NCBI RefSeq assembly: GCF_002796985.1
Contig: NZ_PEKX01000026.1
Location: 1-22,341, forward strand
Length of the DNA: 22,341 bases
Source: Pseudomonas sp.
Lineage (GTDB): Bacteria; Pseudomonadota; Gammaproteobacteria; Pseudomonadales; Pseudomonadaceae
Reading direction: 5' to 3'
In this document: positions 7,827-15,913 of the stretch, one piece after another
Layout of the letters: the number at the start of each line of letters is the position of its first letter
Numbering within the stretch: the first letter of the stretch is position 1
Program-made: the position numbers and the translations under genes
Notes under the pieces: model-generated
Database searches by the model: none
Seen by the model: only the letters and a program-made list of their open reading frames with translations
Told to the model about the DNA's origin: nothing

Positions 7827-9533
7827 ATGGCACTGGACGGAATACTGACCAGCACCCTGAAAATAGGAGTGGTATCTAGTGTCAGCGCTCAACTCATCAA
7901 AATCAATCTCGCTCATGCCGGCGAGGTAAGCGGGCACTATCTTGGCAAAAATCGCTATGGCAAAGGTGAAGTTGGCGAACTTGTCTTGATCGAAGGTCAG
8001 CAAACAGTACTTTTGGGCCGTATCACGGAGGTCAACCTTCCCGACCGTGATCGTACTGAAATCTCTCAAGATTTTTCAGGGATTCGCCAGATCGACGCTA
8101 TTGGGTTCATTCGTCTATTGGGCTCGGTAAATCCTCAGACCCTTAAGATCACAGCCGGGGTCAGCTCTTATCCTCGGCTAGGTGATCGGGTCTACTCCGC
8201 ACCTGGCGAGTTCATATCCCAGATTCCGGTGCTGACGTCTGCAGGTGTAGGCGCAGAAGTGCCACGCGTTACTCTGGATCTAGGGCATGTTGCGGGGGAT
8301 AACGGGTTCCCAATCGCGGTAACCCCAGAGAAGCTATTTGGCCGACACTGCGCAATTTTGGGCTCGACAGGCGGCGGCAAGAGTTGGACAACATCCAAGT
8401 TGATCCAAGAATGCCGAAAATTCTCATGCAAGCTCGTCTTGATCGATGCTACTGGGGAGTATCGATCGCTAAATGGGGCCGACACCGTTCATTGCCACCT
8501 GGGTGAGCCTATCCATCGAAGTGCAGAGTCGATCGAAGTCGCCATCCCTCCCACAAGCTTTGCTGAAACTGACTTCATCGCCTTGTTCCAGCCTTCAGGG
8601 AAGACTCAAGGGCCAAAGCTAAGGGAAGCGATTAAAAGCTTACGGTTGGTGGCGCTTGCACCAGATTTATTCCCGCACGGAATTGTGCGCAAGGTCAACC
8701 AATCTAAAAATATCTACAGAGAAGCAATGAAGCGCGACAACAACGCTAGCTTGGTCGGCAATCCAAGCCAACCATTCGAGCCTAGACGCCTCGTCCAGCA
8801 AGTTGTCCAAGAGTGCTGCTATCTAGATGCTGGCGTAGATAAAATGGATCGCTGGGGGAGCGCGAGCAATGAGCTTTCATACTGCTCCTCGCTCATGACC
8901 CGGATTATGAGTGTGATGAACTCCCGCTCCCTCAGCTGCGTTTTCAGTCCTGAAGAAAACGTACCGAGTCTCGTTGATAGCCTTGATGCATTCTTGGAGG
9001 GCGAAAAACGTCTGTTCAGGATTTGCCTGAGCTCAATCGGTTATGAATTTAATGCTCGGGAAGTAATTGCCAATGCAATAGGACGACTGCTCCTGCAGCG
9101 TGCCAGAAGTGAAGCGTTCCGCCGGAACCCATTGATCGTGATTCTCGATGAAGCTCATAACTTCCTCGGCAAAACCCTCGGAAACGAGGACGACCTTCAG
9201 AATCTCGATGCATTTGAGCTGATTGCCAAAGAAGGCCGTAAGTACGGCTTGAATATCTGCCTCGCAACTCAACGACCTCGGGATATTACCGAAGGCGTTT
9301 TGAGCCAGATGGGTACCCTTCTAGTGCATCGATTGACCAATGATCGAGATCGAGAAGTCGTCGAGCGCGCATGCGGAGAGATAGATCGATCCGCTGCTGC
9401 ATTCCTTCCCAACCTCAAGCAGGGTGAAGTAGCAATGGTGGGGGTGGATTTTCCGATTCCGGTGACCATTCAAATTGGTCGCCCTTCTCAACCGCCAATG
9501 TCAGATGGACCCAGCTTCCAAGAGCTGTGGTAA
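7827..9533 (+). CDS. herA: HerA-like hexameric ATPase/translocase
   Basis: HerA proteins are ring-forming DNA translocases of the FtsK-HerA group. Here the protein is the partner of the SIR2 protein just upstream. The 568-residue product has a HAS-barrel-like beta-rich N-terminus (about 10-130), Walker A GSTGGGKS (179-186), a helical insert (about 290-400), Walker B VILDEAHN (438-445) and the sensor LATQRP (479-484), followed by a conserved RL-x-DRDRE arginine segment. All ATPase motifs are intact. The start follows the SIR2 stop by 3 bases, and a GGAGGGG ribosome site (7812-7818) lies within the end of SIR2. The symbol is by family; the product acts in defence rather than as the archaeal repair protein. 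Confidence 0.9.
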   Translation: MALDGILTSTLKIGVVSSVSAQLIKINLAHAGEVSGHYLGKNRYGKGEVGELVLIEGQQTVLLGRITEVNLPDRDRTEISQDFSGIRQIDAIGFIRLLGSVNPQTLKITAGVSSYPRLGDRVYSAPGEFISQIPVLTSAGVGAEVPRVTLDLGHVAGDNGFPIAVTPEKLFGRHCAILGSTGGGKSWTTSKLIQECRKFSCKLVLIDATGEYRSLNGADTVHCHLGEPIHRSAESIEVAIPPTSFAETDFIALFQPSGKTQGPKLREAIKSLRLVALAPDLFPHGIVRKVNQSKNIYREAMKRDNNASLVGNPSQPFEPRRLVQQVVQECCYLDAGVDKMDRWGSASNELSYCSSLMTRIMSVMNSRSLSCVFSPEENVPSLVDSLDAFLEGEKRLFRICLSSIGYEFNAREVIANAIGRLLLQRARSEAFRRNPLIVILDEAHNFLGKTLGNEDDLQNLDAFELIAKEGRKYGLNICLATQRPRDITEGVLSQMGTLLVHRLTNDRDREVVERACGEIDRSAAAFLPNLKQGEVAMVGVDFPIPVTIQIGRPSQPPMSDGPSFQELW

Positions 9534-9635
9534 TCGAGCCAGGCACCGAACGATCAAACTCTAGGCAGTGCAGGCACTCAGTACTCGGCACCAAGACATC
9601 GGCTGCAGAATTCACTTTTAAAGGACAAGCCTCAC

Positions 9636-10712
9636 ATGGCTATGACGTTTTACCTAGATGAAAGCGGTCATAGCGGCGACGCGGTGAACAGCGGAGATGA
9701 ATTTGACTTCAAAGGTCAGCCTTTCTTTGCGTTGGCTGCCGTTGGGATAGAGGACGAAGCTTTTATTGCAGCCCGAATTGACGAGCTAAAAGCGCTTCAT
9801 CGAATACCACCAGGCGAGCTGAAGTCTAAATCCCTCACATCCAAATCGAAATTTGTTCTGGACGTGATCAGCTTTCTCGAATCGATCGATGCACCGATTT
9901 TGGTCGAGCTTGTGGATAAGCGTTTTTTCATCATCGCCAACATTGTTTCCTTTCAGCTGACACCCGCGTGCATGAGTTTTCCAGAGGGGGCCAGCACCTC
10001 ATATATTCGAAACGGGATAGCCGATTTTCTCTGTGCTGAAGCGCCCAATGAACTGTTAGATATTTTTGCTCAGGCCTGCCTTGAGCCCAGCGATGAAAAC
10101 GTTCTTTTGTCCTTTTCTGCGCTCCAAGAGTTAGGTGAAAAACGAAGAAAATTAGTTGGGCCTGTCGCCGAGTGCTTATGTTTAATGGTTGAGGATGCTC
10201 GCTCTGAGTACCTAGAACTCAAAGCGGAGGATGCCAATGCGTATCTTCAGTTCCTTCCCCCGCCAGATCATAACAAGCGAAACAAGCGCGTTTGGATGCT
10301 TCCCAACCTCACCTCATTCACCAACATTTATGCGCGGCTTAACCTCTTTTTTAGCAAAAAGCTGAGCGGTATTCGGATTGTCCACGATCAACAGTTGGAA
10401 ATTGAAGAAATTCTTCAGCTAGGAAAAGCGAATGCCGAGGCGCCCAAAGATGAGCGGCCCTTCGCTCCGCGCTCAGACTACGTATTTGAAGAGAGCGCTA
10501 CACTAGAGTTTGCACACTCATACGAGTCCATTGGACTGCAGCTAGCTGATGTCGTGGCCGGCGCAGTGATGCGTTATTTCAGGGATAGTAAAAGCGGCGA
10601 CACACATCCTGACTTAGATAAAGCCGTATTGCAGTTGATCCGGAATACCAACAAAAAGCCGGGGTATGGAGTCAATCAGGTAGTCGCGAGTTTCGAAGTA
10701 CGACATGCCTGA
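9636..10712 (+). CDS. DUF3800-family protein
   Basis: DUF3800 proteins begin with a Y-x-DES motif and end with a QLADVVAG block. This 358-residue protein has both: FYLDESG (5-11, Asp8, Glu9) and LQLADVVAGAVMRYF (about 301-315, Asp305). The conserved acids at the two ends hint at a metal-binding nuclease-like fold, but no activity is established that I can cite. The family is common near mobile elements and defence genes. The start ATG at 9636 has AAGGA 10 bases upstream; an ATG two codons on is an alternative. The 102-base gap from herA suggests it may not belong to the SIR2-HerA unit. Confidence 0.8.
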   Translation: MAMTFYLDESGHSGDAVNSGDEFDFKGQPFFALAAVGIEDEAFIAARIDELKALHRIPPGELKSKSLTSKSKFVLDVISFLESIDAPILVELVDKRFFIIANIVSFQLTPACMSFPEGASTSYIRNGIADFLCAEAPNELLDIFAQACLEPSDENVLLSFSALQELGEKRRKLVGPVAECLCLMVEDARSEYLELKAEDANAYLQFLPPPDHNKRNKRVWMLPNLTSFTNIYARLNLFFSKKLSGIRIVHDQQLEIEEILQLGKANAEAPKDERPFAPRSDYVFEESATLEFAHSYESIGLQLADVVAGAVMRYFRDSKSGDTHPDLDKAVLQLIRNTNKKPGYGVNQVVASFEVRHA

Positions 10713-10814
10713 GCATTGTCTGATTTCGTATCTCTGCGTTCGTAATCTTCGCACTGAGTCCAGGATCGGAGAGAAAAGGTATATTGCTTTCACTGGAGAG
10801 GGACGGCTAGATCG

Positions 10815-11246
10815 ATGACGACAGAAACCAAAAATAAGCTCGCCATCGGCAAACGAAACGAGTTTGCCATCTGGGGTTATCTGCTTGGTGAGCAGATAGA
10901 TGTCTTTCCCTCCTTGGTCGATGACAAGGGGATAGACGGAATCGTTGGTTTTAATGGGCGATATTTCGAAGTACAGATTAAGAGTGGGGAAAATTGGAAC
11001 AATCAGCGAGGTCTGAGTCGTGCAGCAGTTAGCCACAACCCGGCTCGTATTTTTCTAATTTACAACACCACTAAGGACGAGGTTCGGTATTTCACGGGCC
11101 AGCAAATCCTAGATGAGGAGGAATGGCAGGCCTCCATTGACTGGGACAGGTCGCAGATCAAGCTACCCAAACGAATGTTGGAAAAATACGCCGCTCATGA
11201 TTGGGCCGGTTTTATTGCCTACCTGAAGTCGCCCAAGCCAGATTGA
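10815..11246 (+). CDS. Small PD-(D/E)XK nuclease-like protein
   Basis: This 143-residue protein has the pattern of restriction-fold nucleases such as the DUF4365 and resolvase-like groups. An early helix carries IGKRNEFAIWGYLL (Glu16). Then come KGIDGIVGF (Asp41) and RYFEVQIKSG (Glu52, Gln54, Lys56), the D...E-x-Q-x-K active-site layout. The fold assignment rests on this motif alone. It follows the DUF3800 gene by 102 bases on the same strand and could act with it, or with the SIR2-HerA genes, or alone. A purine-rich stretch (GGAGAGGGA) lies 12-20 bases before the ATG, farther than ideal. Confidence 0.65.
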   Translation: MTTETKNKLAIGKRNEFAIWGYLLGEQIDVFPSLVDDKGIDGIVGFNGRYFEVQIKSGENWNNQRGLSRAAVSHNPARIFLIYNTTKDEVRYFTGQQILDEEEWQASIDWDRSQIKLPKRMLEKYAAHDWAGFIAYLKSPKPD

Positions 11247-11266
11247 CCGTATCAGTGATCTGGATA

Positions 11267-11281
11267 CTCCCGACTAGGGAG
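11267..11281. terminator. Short hairpin between converging genes
   Basis: CTCCC-gacta-GGGAG forms a 5-bp stem just after the small nuclease gene and before the 3' end of the convergent restriction genes. There is no T-run on either side, so a terminator role is only suggested by position. Confidence 0.25.
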
Positions 11282-11352
11282 CTTCCCGCATGCAGATTGT
11301 ATTAACCTGGATCAGCGGTTGTATAAATCATTCCGGATCCAACACCGTTACA

Positions 11353-12090
11353 TCAAGCAGGATCGCAAAGCCATAGGTGCCGCAGCATTATGGGATTGTC
11401 TCTTCCAGGTAATGTGGGAGCGGAGCGCAGGTGCCCAGTTTGGATAATGGGGCGTGTATTCGCGCAACCTGCTGGTGACACCTCTGTAGGCCCGTCTCGT
11501 AATGCCAATCGTTGACCATTGGTTTGTTGAGGGGGGCCTGACCGCTTGCGCAAGAAGTGAGTGGTGAGTGCCGAGGCTGGATTGCGATCAGTGGCTGAGA
11601 ATACATAAGCCACCATGTGTGCGTGAGGCATACGCCAAGCGTAACGGCCATCTAGGAATCGTTGAATCCCTTCGTCACCATATTGGGTAAGTCGACGATT
11701 GCCGTGTAGCACTTTGCACTCTAGGAAAAGTGCGTCATGGCGACCATCGCTAATACCCTGGCGCGGCTGTGCAGGGTACACCGTGATGTCTGGTGTTTTG
11801 TCGATTGATTCGCCGAGCCAGTCGGCAAGTTTGGCGTCTCGCACAGGCACGCCGAATAAATCGGCTGTGAAGCCTGGCACTGTACCTTTGGTACGAATAT
11901 CGACTAGAACATCGAGTAAGCGATCTGTAATGCGATCTTCGTCGTGAGTGTTCAAGACCGCCTGATGTTCAAGTACCAATATGCGCCAGGCTTGACGAAT
12001 CGCATGTTCCACAACAGCTATCACTCTGGGGTTCCATGGTGCAAAAGCATCGTATTGAGTGGGCACCCTTCCTAGGCTCGTGAACGTCAC
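11353..12090 (-). CDS. PD-(D/E)XK restriction-like endonuclease
   Basis: This is the last gene of a three-gene restriction-like operon. The 245-residue product contains TPDITVYP (Asp101) and DALFLECKVL (Glu124-Cys-Lys126), the PD...E-x-K nuclease signature, followed by GIQRFLDGRYAWRMPHAHMVAYVF. I read it as the cleaving partner of the methyltransferase upstream, whose own N-terminal nuclease region looks degenerate. An upstream in-frame ATG at 12165 is open, but a GTG at 12090 overlaps the methyltransferase stop as GTGA, and a G-rich ribosome-like stretch precedes it. I prefer that start. The family is not named with confidence; cleavage and site are unknown. Confidence 0.62.
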   Translation of the reverse strand: MTFTSLGRVPTQYDAFAPWNPRVIAVVEHAIRQAWRILVLEHQAVLNTHDEDRITDRLLDVLVDIRTKGTVPGFTADLFGVPVRDAKLADWLGESIDKTPDITVYPAQPRQGISDGRHDALFLECKVLHGNRRLTQYGDEGIQRFLDGRYAWRMPHAHMVAYVFSATDRNPASALTTHFLRKRSGPPQQTNGQRLALRDGPTEVSPAGCANTRPIIQTGHLRSAPTLPGRDNPIMLRHLWLCDPA

Positions 12091-15000
12091 GTTGCAGATA
12101 CCCCCACTTGGCCGTTCATAAGGGACGAGCCGCATGGCTCCAGGGCTTCTCCTGGTTGCAACCAATCTAGCGTCAGACTACGTGCCTCTGTAAGAGTCCA
12201 GTAACGCATCTGATCGAGCTGTCCCAGCACTGTTCTGTCCTTGAGTCTTATCTCTATACGCGAGCTCCAGTAGCTTTGCGTAAAGCCCACCAGATGCGCT
12301 AAATCGGAGGTCTGCACACCTTCTTGTGATGAGCTTTCAGGCGCGCCGATCTCGATAAAGACCCATCCATCAATGGGGCGAATTTGCAGCTCTGCTACCT
12401 TCGAATGGCTAGGATCTACGAAGGGATTGATTAGCTTCGCTACCGTATCGATGAACTGCTGACGAGTAGCCGTGCATGTAGGGGCAGTCGCTTCTTTCGA
12501 TACATCGGTGAACGGTAACTCCATCTTCAGCGTGTCGCGTACCAACTGCCGATCCGCCGTGCTCAGGCCGTGTAGATCGAAAACGAGCTCATCTAGCTCC
12601 TGCCAGTTCGCGTTACGTTCACGCAGTTTTCCGGCCACTACTCGCAATTGTTTCCATTGCTCGGGAGTCAATTTTTCCTCCCTAATCAGCGGAAAGTCCA
12701 AAAGATCCTTTTGCAGAGACGAGTCGCGTTCAACACCAAATTTTGGGCTGGTAAGCAATTGGTGATACAGAAATAGGTCGCTATAGGACACGACGTAAAT
12801 CAGATCAATCAACCCTGCGAGTTCGGGCTTCTCAAAGGCCGACAGGCCAATAAAACTCTCCCGGTAAGCGACATCTGACGCTGAAAAAAGCGCGCCACGG
12901 AATTCCCTCTCTTGCCTGGGAGACTCGCGTAGTAATAGCAATGGTCCACGGTAGATTTCAGGGGAGCGAGGCCATTGTAACTTGGGCAATTCAAAGTACA
13001 GATCTTCGCCCGAGACTCTCGAGCCGCTGGCCACAACAAAAGTCATGTCGTGTTGTACGTCGAGCAGCCCTACCAGATGGCTAGCGTCGGTTTGACGATT
13101 CTTCTCTTTGCCAAGCTGATAGCCACTGTTGAAGCTTCCACCATGCTTGGCCACCTGTTGACCCAGCGATAGCGCTGCTTCGCCGCGCATGCGATGAAGT
13201 AAATCCAGCCCAAGCCGTCCGCCTTTGTAGAGCGCTTTAAAGGCTTGTGGGTCGCTGCAGGCCTGGTGCAGCGACACAGGAATCGCGGAGCTCGGGTCTA
13301 TACGGAAGACGCCTTCTTGGGAAAGTCGCGGTTCATGTCGAGGGCTGATAAAGAAGAAACCGTCTAGAGGCCCAGGTGTTTCATTGGTCGCGACCATTAA
13401 GGCAAATTGCGCATCATTCTTAGGCCAAATTTTCTGGTCCTGACGTAGCGCCGCGAAATTCATCACGCCTGTAACGCGAAGGTTTTCAAAAACGTGGCGG
13501 CGCAGTTCGAATGAGTCACCTTGAAAGAGGAAGCGACCATGCACTGCAAAACCAATAGCACCTGCGGGTTTCGCCCATATTGAAGCGGCAAGCAGGAAGG
13601 CAATATCTGGTGATCCATAGCGGGCAACCACGTTCGAGGTGGAGGATGGCGTCGGCTTTGCGAGGAGTTTGCGCAGCGTACGATTCAACGCACCGGCGCG
13701 GTCATCCTTGAACGCATTCCAAGGTGGGTTTCCGACGACAATGTCGTATTGCCCCGCATGGCGATGTAGCACTTCGCTGGACAGGCTGCCCAGCTTGTTA
13801 TCGTGCGGCGAGTCGTCAGGCACCAAGGACTGATCGAGTGAGCTTTCGTCAACGGGGTGCAGAATCGAGCCGATTAGCTTTTTGAACTTGAGCTCCGAAA
13901 GAGGGCGGGGATCCGGGTCGAGCTCAAGAGCGCACAGATATAGGCTCAAAGCCGTCACATTCAGGGCATCGTGGTTTACGTCTAGACCAGCGATCTGCTC
14001 CATCAGTATCCGGCGTATCTCTGCCCGGCAAGGACGTTCCCCCGTTGCTCGCCAGCGTTCGGCAACGAGCCGCTTAAACGCGAGCACAAGGAACACTCCA
14101 CCGCCTACAGATGGGTCGAGCACTCGAGCTCGATCGGGGGGCGTGCTGCTCACAGCACTAAAGGCACCATCGACCACAATCTCTGCGAGTTTTCGTGGAG
14201 TGAAGTGAATGCTGGTTTCCCTGGCTAGCTCCGGAATAAATTGGTGGGCGAAGTCTTCGTATACTTGGCTAAGCACGTCGACAGGGACGTGTTTAAAGTA
14301 AATACCTCCCCACTGAAGCGGTAACTGTCCATGAACCGCCTTGTATTGGATGTTGGTCAGGTGCCAGCACACAGTTTCGGCGCCCGCTTCGAGCAGTTGT
14401 CGAAGCTCTCCATACTTATCAGGGGCGTCATGTGAGTCTGTCAGGCTGAGCAGATCGCCATTGAATGTTTTGTCCAGCCAAGTGCACGTTTCAATCAGCG
14501 CATCGAGATTACTGAACACCATACTAAGATCGTTTGCTTGGCGACTAATACGCGGCAGCTCTGCCTCACTGACAATGCGTCTGTCGACTAGAAACCTAAA
14601 GAACAATGCGCGGCCTACAAGCGAAAGTACTTGCTGGACGGTGAGTGAAGGAGCGCAACGATGGATGTCACGCGCAGCGTCCGTTAGCAGCCGGAACAAT
14701 AAGCTGTCCAGCCAAAGCCCGGCAGCTTTACGAGACTTGCGTGTGCTGACAGTTGGAGTGATGTCTGTAGTACTACCGCTGAGCATGCCGCGGAATTTGG
14801 CGTAGCCGGCTGCTTCAGTGTCGGACAGCACAGGGGGAGGAAGTGTATCGTCCATCAAGATGGGGTACACAATCACCTTTCCTGGTTCAACCACTGCTAG
14901 GTAGCGCGCGTCTGCTCGGCAAGCTAGTACACGGACCAGTTGTGACAGCTCGGTCGTGGTTGTCCGAGAACTGCCCAAGGTGTCGCGTCGAACTATGTAG

Positions 15001-15173
15001 ATAAGCGGCACGCCACCCGACTCTACGACAGCGTCTGGGAGGAGCTCTTGACTGTCCTGGCTTGGAAGCAGATCTAAATAACGTACGTGACGTGGACCTG
15101 AGGGCGCACCAAGATCAACGGTGCTATCTGAGGTCACGCCTGCCTTGGCGAGCCAGTCCTGTAGGTTATCCAT
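12087..15173 (-). CDS. Large N6-adenine DNA methyltransferase (Eco57I-like)
   Basis: The 1028-residue protein has SAM-dependent N6-adenine methyltransferase motifs: a motif X-like SIHFTPRKLA (321-330), motif I VLDPSVGGGVFL (351-362) and motif IV VVGNPPW (479-485). The C-terminal 450 residues would hold target recognition. The first 130 residues look like the nuclease region of type IIG enzymes (LPDAVVESGGVPLIYIVRRD, then ARYLAVVEPGKVIVYPI). The expected E-x-K is replaced by YIVRR, so DNA cutting is probably left to the next gene. It overlaps the regulator by 8 bases and the nuclease by 4. It should protect host DNA by methylation. BREX PglX-type enzymes are similar in size, but no BREX partners are present. 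Confidence 0.8.
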   Translation of the reverse strand: MDNLQDWLAKAGVTSDSTVDLGAPSGPRHVRYLDLLPSQDSQELLPDAVVESGGVPLIYIVRRDTLGSSRTTTTELSQLVRVLACRADARYLAVVEPGKVIVYPILMDDTLPPPVLSDTEAAGYAKFRGMLSGSTTDITPTVSTRKSRKAAGLWLDSLLFRLLTDAARDIHRCAPSLTVQQVLSLVGRALFFRFLVDRRIVSEAELPRISRQANDLSMVFSNLDALIETCTWLDKTFNGDLLSLTDSHDAPDKYGELRQLLEAGAETVCWHLTNIQYKAVHGQLPLQWGGIYFKHVPVDVLSQVYEDFAHQFIPELARETSIHFTPRKLAEIVVDGAFSAVSSTPPDRARVLDPSVGGGVFLVLAFKRLVAERWRATGERPCRAEIRRILMEQIAGLDVNHDALNVTALSLYLCALELDPDPRPLSELKFKKLIGSILHPVDESSLDQSLVPDDSPHDNKLGSLSSEVLHRHAGQYDIVVGNPPWNAFKDDRAGALNRTLRKLLAKPTPSSTSNVVARYGSPDIAFLLAASIWAKPAGAIGFAVHGRFLFQGDSFELRRHVFENLRVTGVMNFAALRQDQKIWPKNDAQFALMVATNETPGPLDGFFFISPRHEPRLSQEGVFRIDPSSAIPVSLHQACSDPQAFKALYKGGRLGLDLLHRMRGEAALSLGQQVAKHGGSFNSGYQLGKEKNRQTDASHLVGLLDVQHDMTFVVASGSRVSGEDLYFELPKLQWPRSPEIYRGPLLLLRESPRQEREFRGALFSASDVAYRESFIGLSAFEKPELAGLIDLIYVVSYSDLFLYHQLLTSPKFGVERDSSLQKDLLDFPLIREEKLTPEQWKQLRVVAGKLRERNANWQELDELVFDLHGLSTADRQLVRDTLKMELPFTDVSKEATAPTCTATRQQFIDTVAKLINPFVDPSHSKVAELQIRPIDGWVFIEIGAPESSSQEGVQTSDLAHLVGFTQSYWSSRIEIRLKDRTVLGQLDQMRYWTLTEARSLTLDWLQPGEALEPCGSSLMNGQVGVSAT

Positions 15174-15660
15174 GGTTACGCGCTTTCTGTTTATTTACGG
15201 CGAATTTCGAGTGGCCCACGCTGCCGGGGCCTAACTCCAACTCACGCTGTTGTTCGTGAACGCCATCTAGCCCTGCACAGTGCCTGTTTACCAGCTTCAA
15301 AACTTCATTCAGGTTAATGATGATGCCTGCGCCAAGCTGGCGATGCTCATCAATCAACAAGGCTTCAGAAGAGTCGCTGGCCAAAAAGAGCTGCTGGGCC
15401 GCCATCGCACGGGGACCCGAAAGAGATTGCTGGATAGGTGAAACCCAGTGCGCAATCGCTTCCTTTCGAAGTCCCAAGCGTTCCAGTTCGCACAGGACCG
15501 CAACAACTATTAAGTCGTGACGGGTGTACTCCCTAGCGACTCGCTCACTGGCTGGCCGTTTAGCGAACTCTGGAAGGTTTTTGAGCAAATTTCGCAGACG
15601 ATGTCTGTCAACGCGGCCGACGGCAGCGAGATCTGCAAATGTAATGCGAGAGGATAGCAT
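15166..15660 (-). CDS. MerR-like transcriptional regulator of R-M operon
   Basis: This 164-residue protein leads the restriction-like operon. Residues 6-28 (ITFADLAAVGRVDRHRLRNLL) fit a MerR-type helix-turn-helix. REYTRHDLIVVAVLCELERLGLRKEAI (43-69) fits the wing and second helix pair. The C-terminal half is unlike known ligand domains. Its own promoter overlaps an array of TCTGCGTA half-sites, so it probably represses or times expression of the methyltransferase and nuclease, the role of controller proteins in restriction systems. The ATG lies about 7 bases after the -10 with no ribosome site, so the message may be leaderless. The stop overlaps the methyltransferase start by 8 bases. Confidence 0.7.
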   Translation of the reverse strand: MLSSRITFADLAAVGRVDRHRLRNLLKNLPEFAKRPASERVAREYTRHDLIVVAVLCELERLGLRKEAIAHWVSPIQQSLSGPRAMAAQQLFLASDSSEALLIDEHRQLGAGIIINLNEVLKLVNRHCAGLDGVHEQQRELELGPGSVGHSKFAVNKQKARNHG

Positions 15661-15666
15661 CGGCTC

Positions 15667-15695
15667 AGTATAGGTAGACGTCTGCGTAGACTCAA
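15667..15695 (-). promoter_or_regulatory. Promoter of the restriction-like operon
   Basis: On the minus strand TTGAGT (15695-15690) and TATACT (15672-15667) are separated by exactly 17 bases. Transcription would start at or next to the ATG at 15660, giving a leaderless mRNA. The -35 and spacer overlap a TCTGCGTA/ACGCAG dyad. Confidence 0.65.
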
Positions 15696-15744
15696 CGCAG
15701 TAGTTAGCTATTTTTGCGCAGATCTGCGTAAAAAATACGCAGAT
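15681..15744. promoter_or_regulatory. Operator array of TCTGCGTA half-sites
   Basis: A dyad CTGCGT/ACGCAG lies at 15682-15687 and 15695-15700. A perfect 12-bp palindrome CGCAGATCTGCG is at 15717-15728. A perfect 9-bp inverted repeat ATCTGCGTA/TACGCAGAT, spaced by five A, is at 15722-15744. That makes five half-sites of one motif in 64 bases, the first overlapping the promoter. The MerR-like product of the adjacent gene is the obvious binder. The array lies between divergent operons and could affect both. Confidence 0.72.
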
Positions 15745-15803
15745 TTAAGTGTCTGCCCTGTGCTATCGAACCAGGATCGATCATTGATGAGGTCATGCTT
15801 CGT

Positions 15804-15832
15804 TTGACCTTGCACGTCAGAGTGCATAGGTT
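15804..15832 (+). promoter_or_regulatory. Promoter with spacer dyad for radical SAM operon
   Basis: TTGACC (15804-15809) and TAGGTT (15827-15832) are 17 bases apart, pointing to the radical SAM gene 82 bases on. The -10 is poor. The spacer holds a dyad TGCAC-n6-GTGCA (15811-15826), extended by ACC/GGT on the flanks. A regulator binding between -35 and -10 is suggested. Confidence 0.42.
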
Positions 15833-15836
15833 AGAT

Positions 15837-15878
15837 GTCACGTGGCCATCGCACCCTTCTGGGGCGGTGATCAGTGAC
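15837..15878 (+). promoter_or_regulatory. Imperfect leader hairpin before radical SAM gene
   Basis: GTCAC ... CACCC-ttct-GGGGC ... GTGAC can fold into an imperfect stem of about 18 pairs with a few wobble pairs, in the untranslated leader of the radical SAM operon. It could affect mRNA stability, attenuation or protein binding. No T-run follows, so it is not a simple terminator. Confidence 0.35.
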
Positions 15879-15913
15879 TTTGGGCTGCGTTACCTCATGC
15901 AAGGAGTGCAACT

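Noticed and set aside
10614..11036. 140-codon minus-strand frame opposite the DUF3800 and small nuclease genes
   Set aside because: It overlaps two same-strand genes with recognisable motifs and has no motif of its own.
14341..14805. 154-codon plus-strand frame inside the methyltransferase
   Set aside because: Serine/arginine-rich antisense shadow of a well-supported gene.
11353..15660. BREX or DISARM system
   Set aside because: The methyltransferase alone could fit, but the other required genes of either system are missing.
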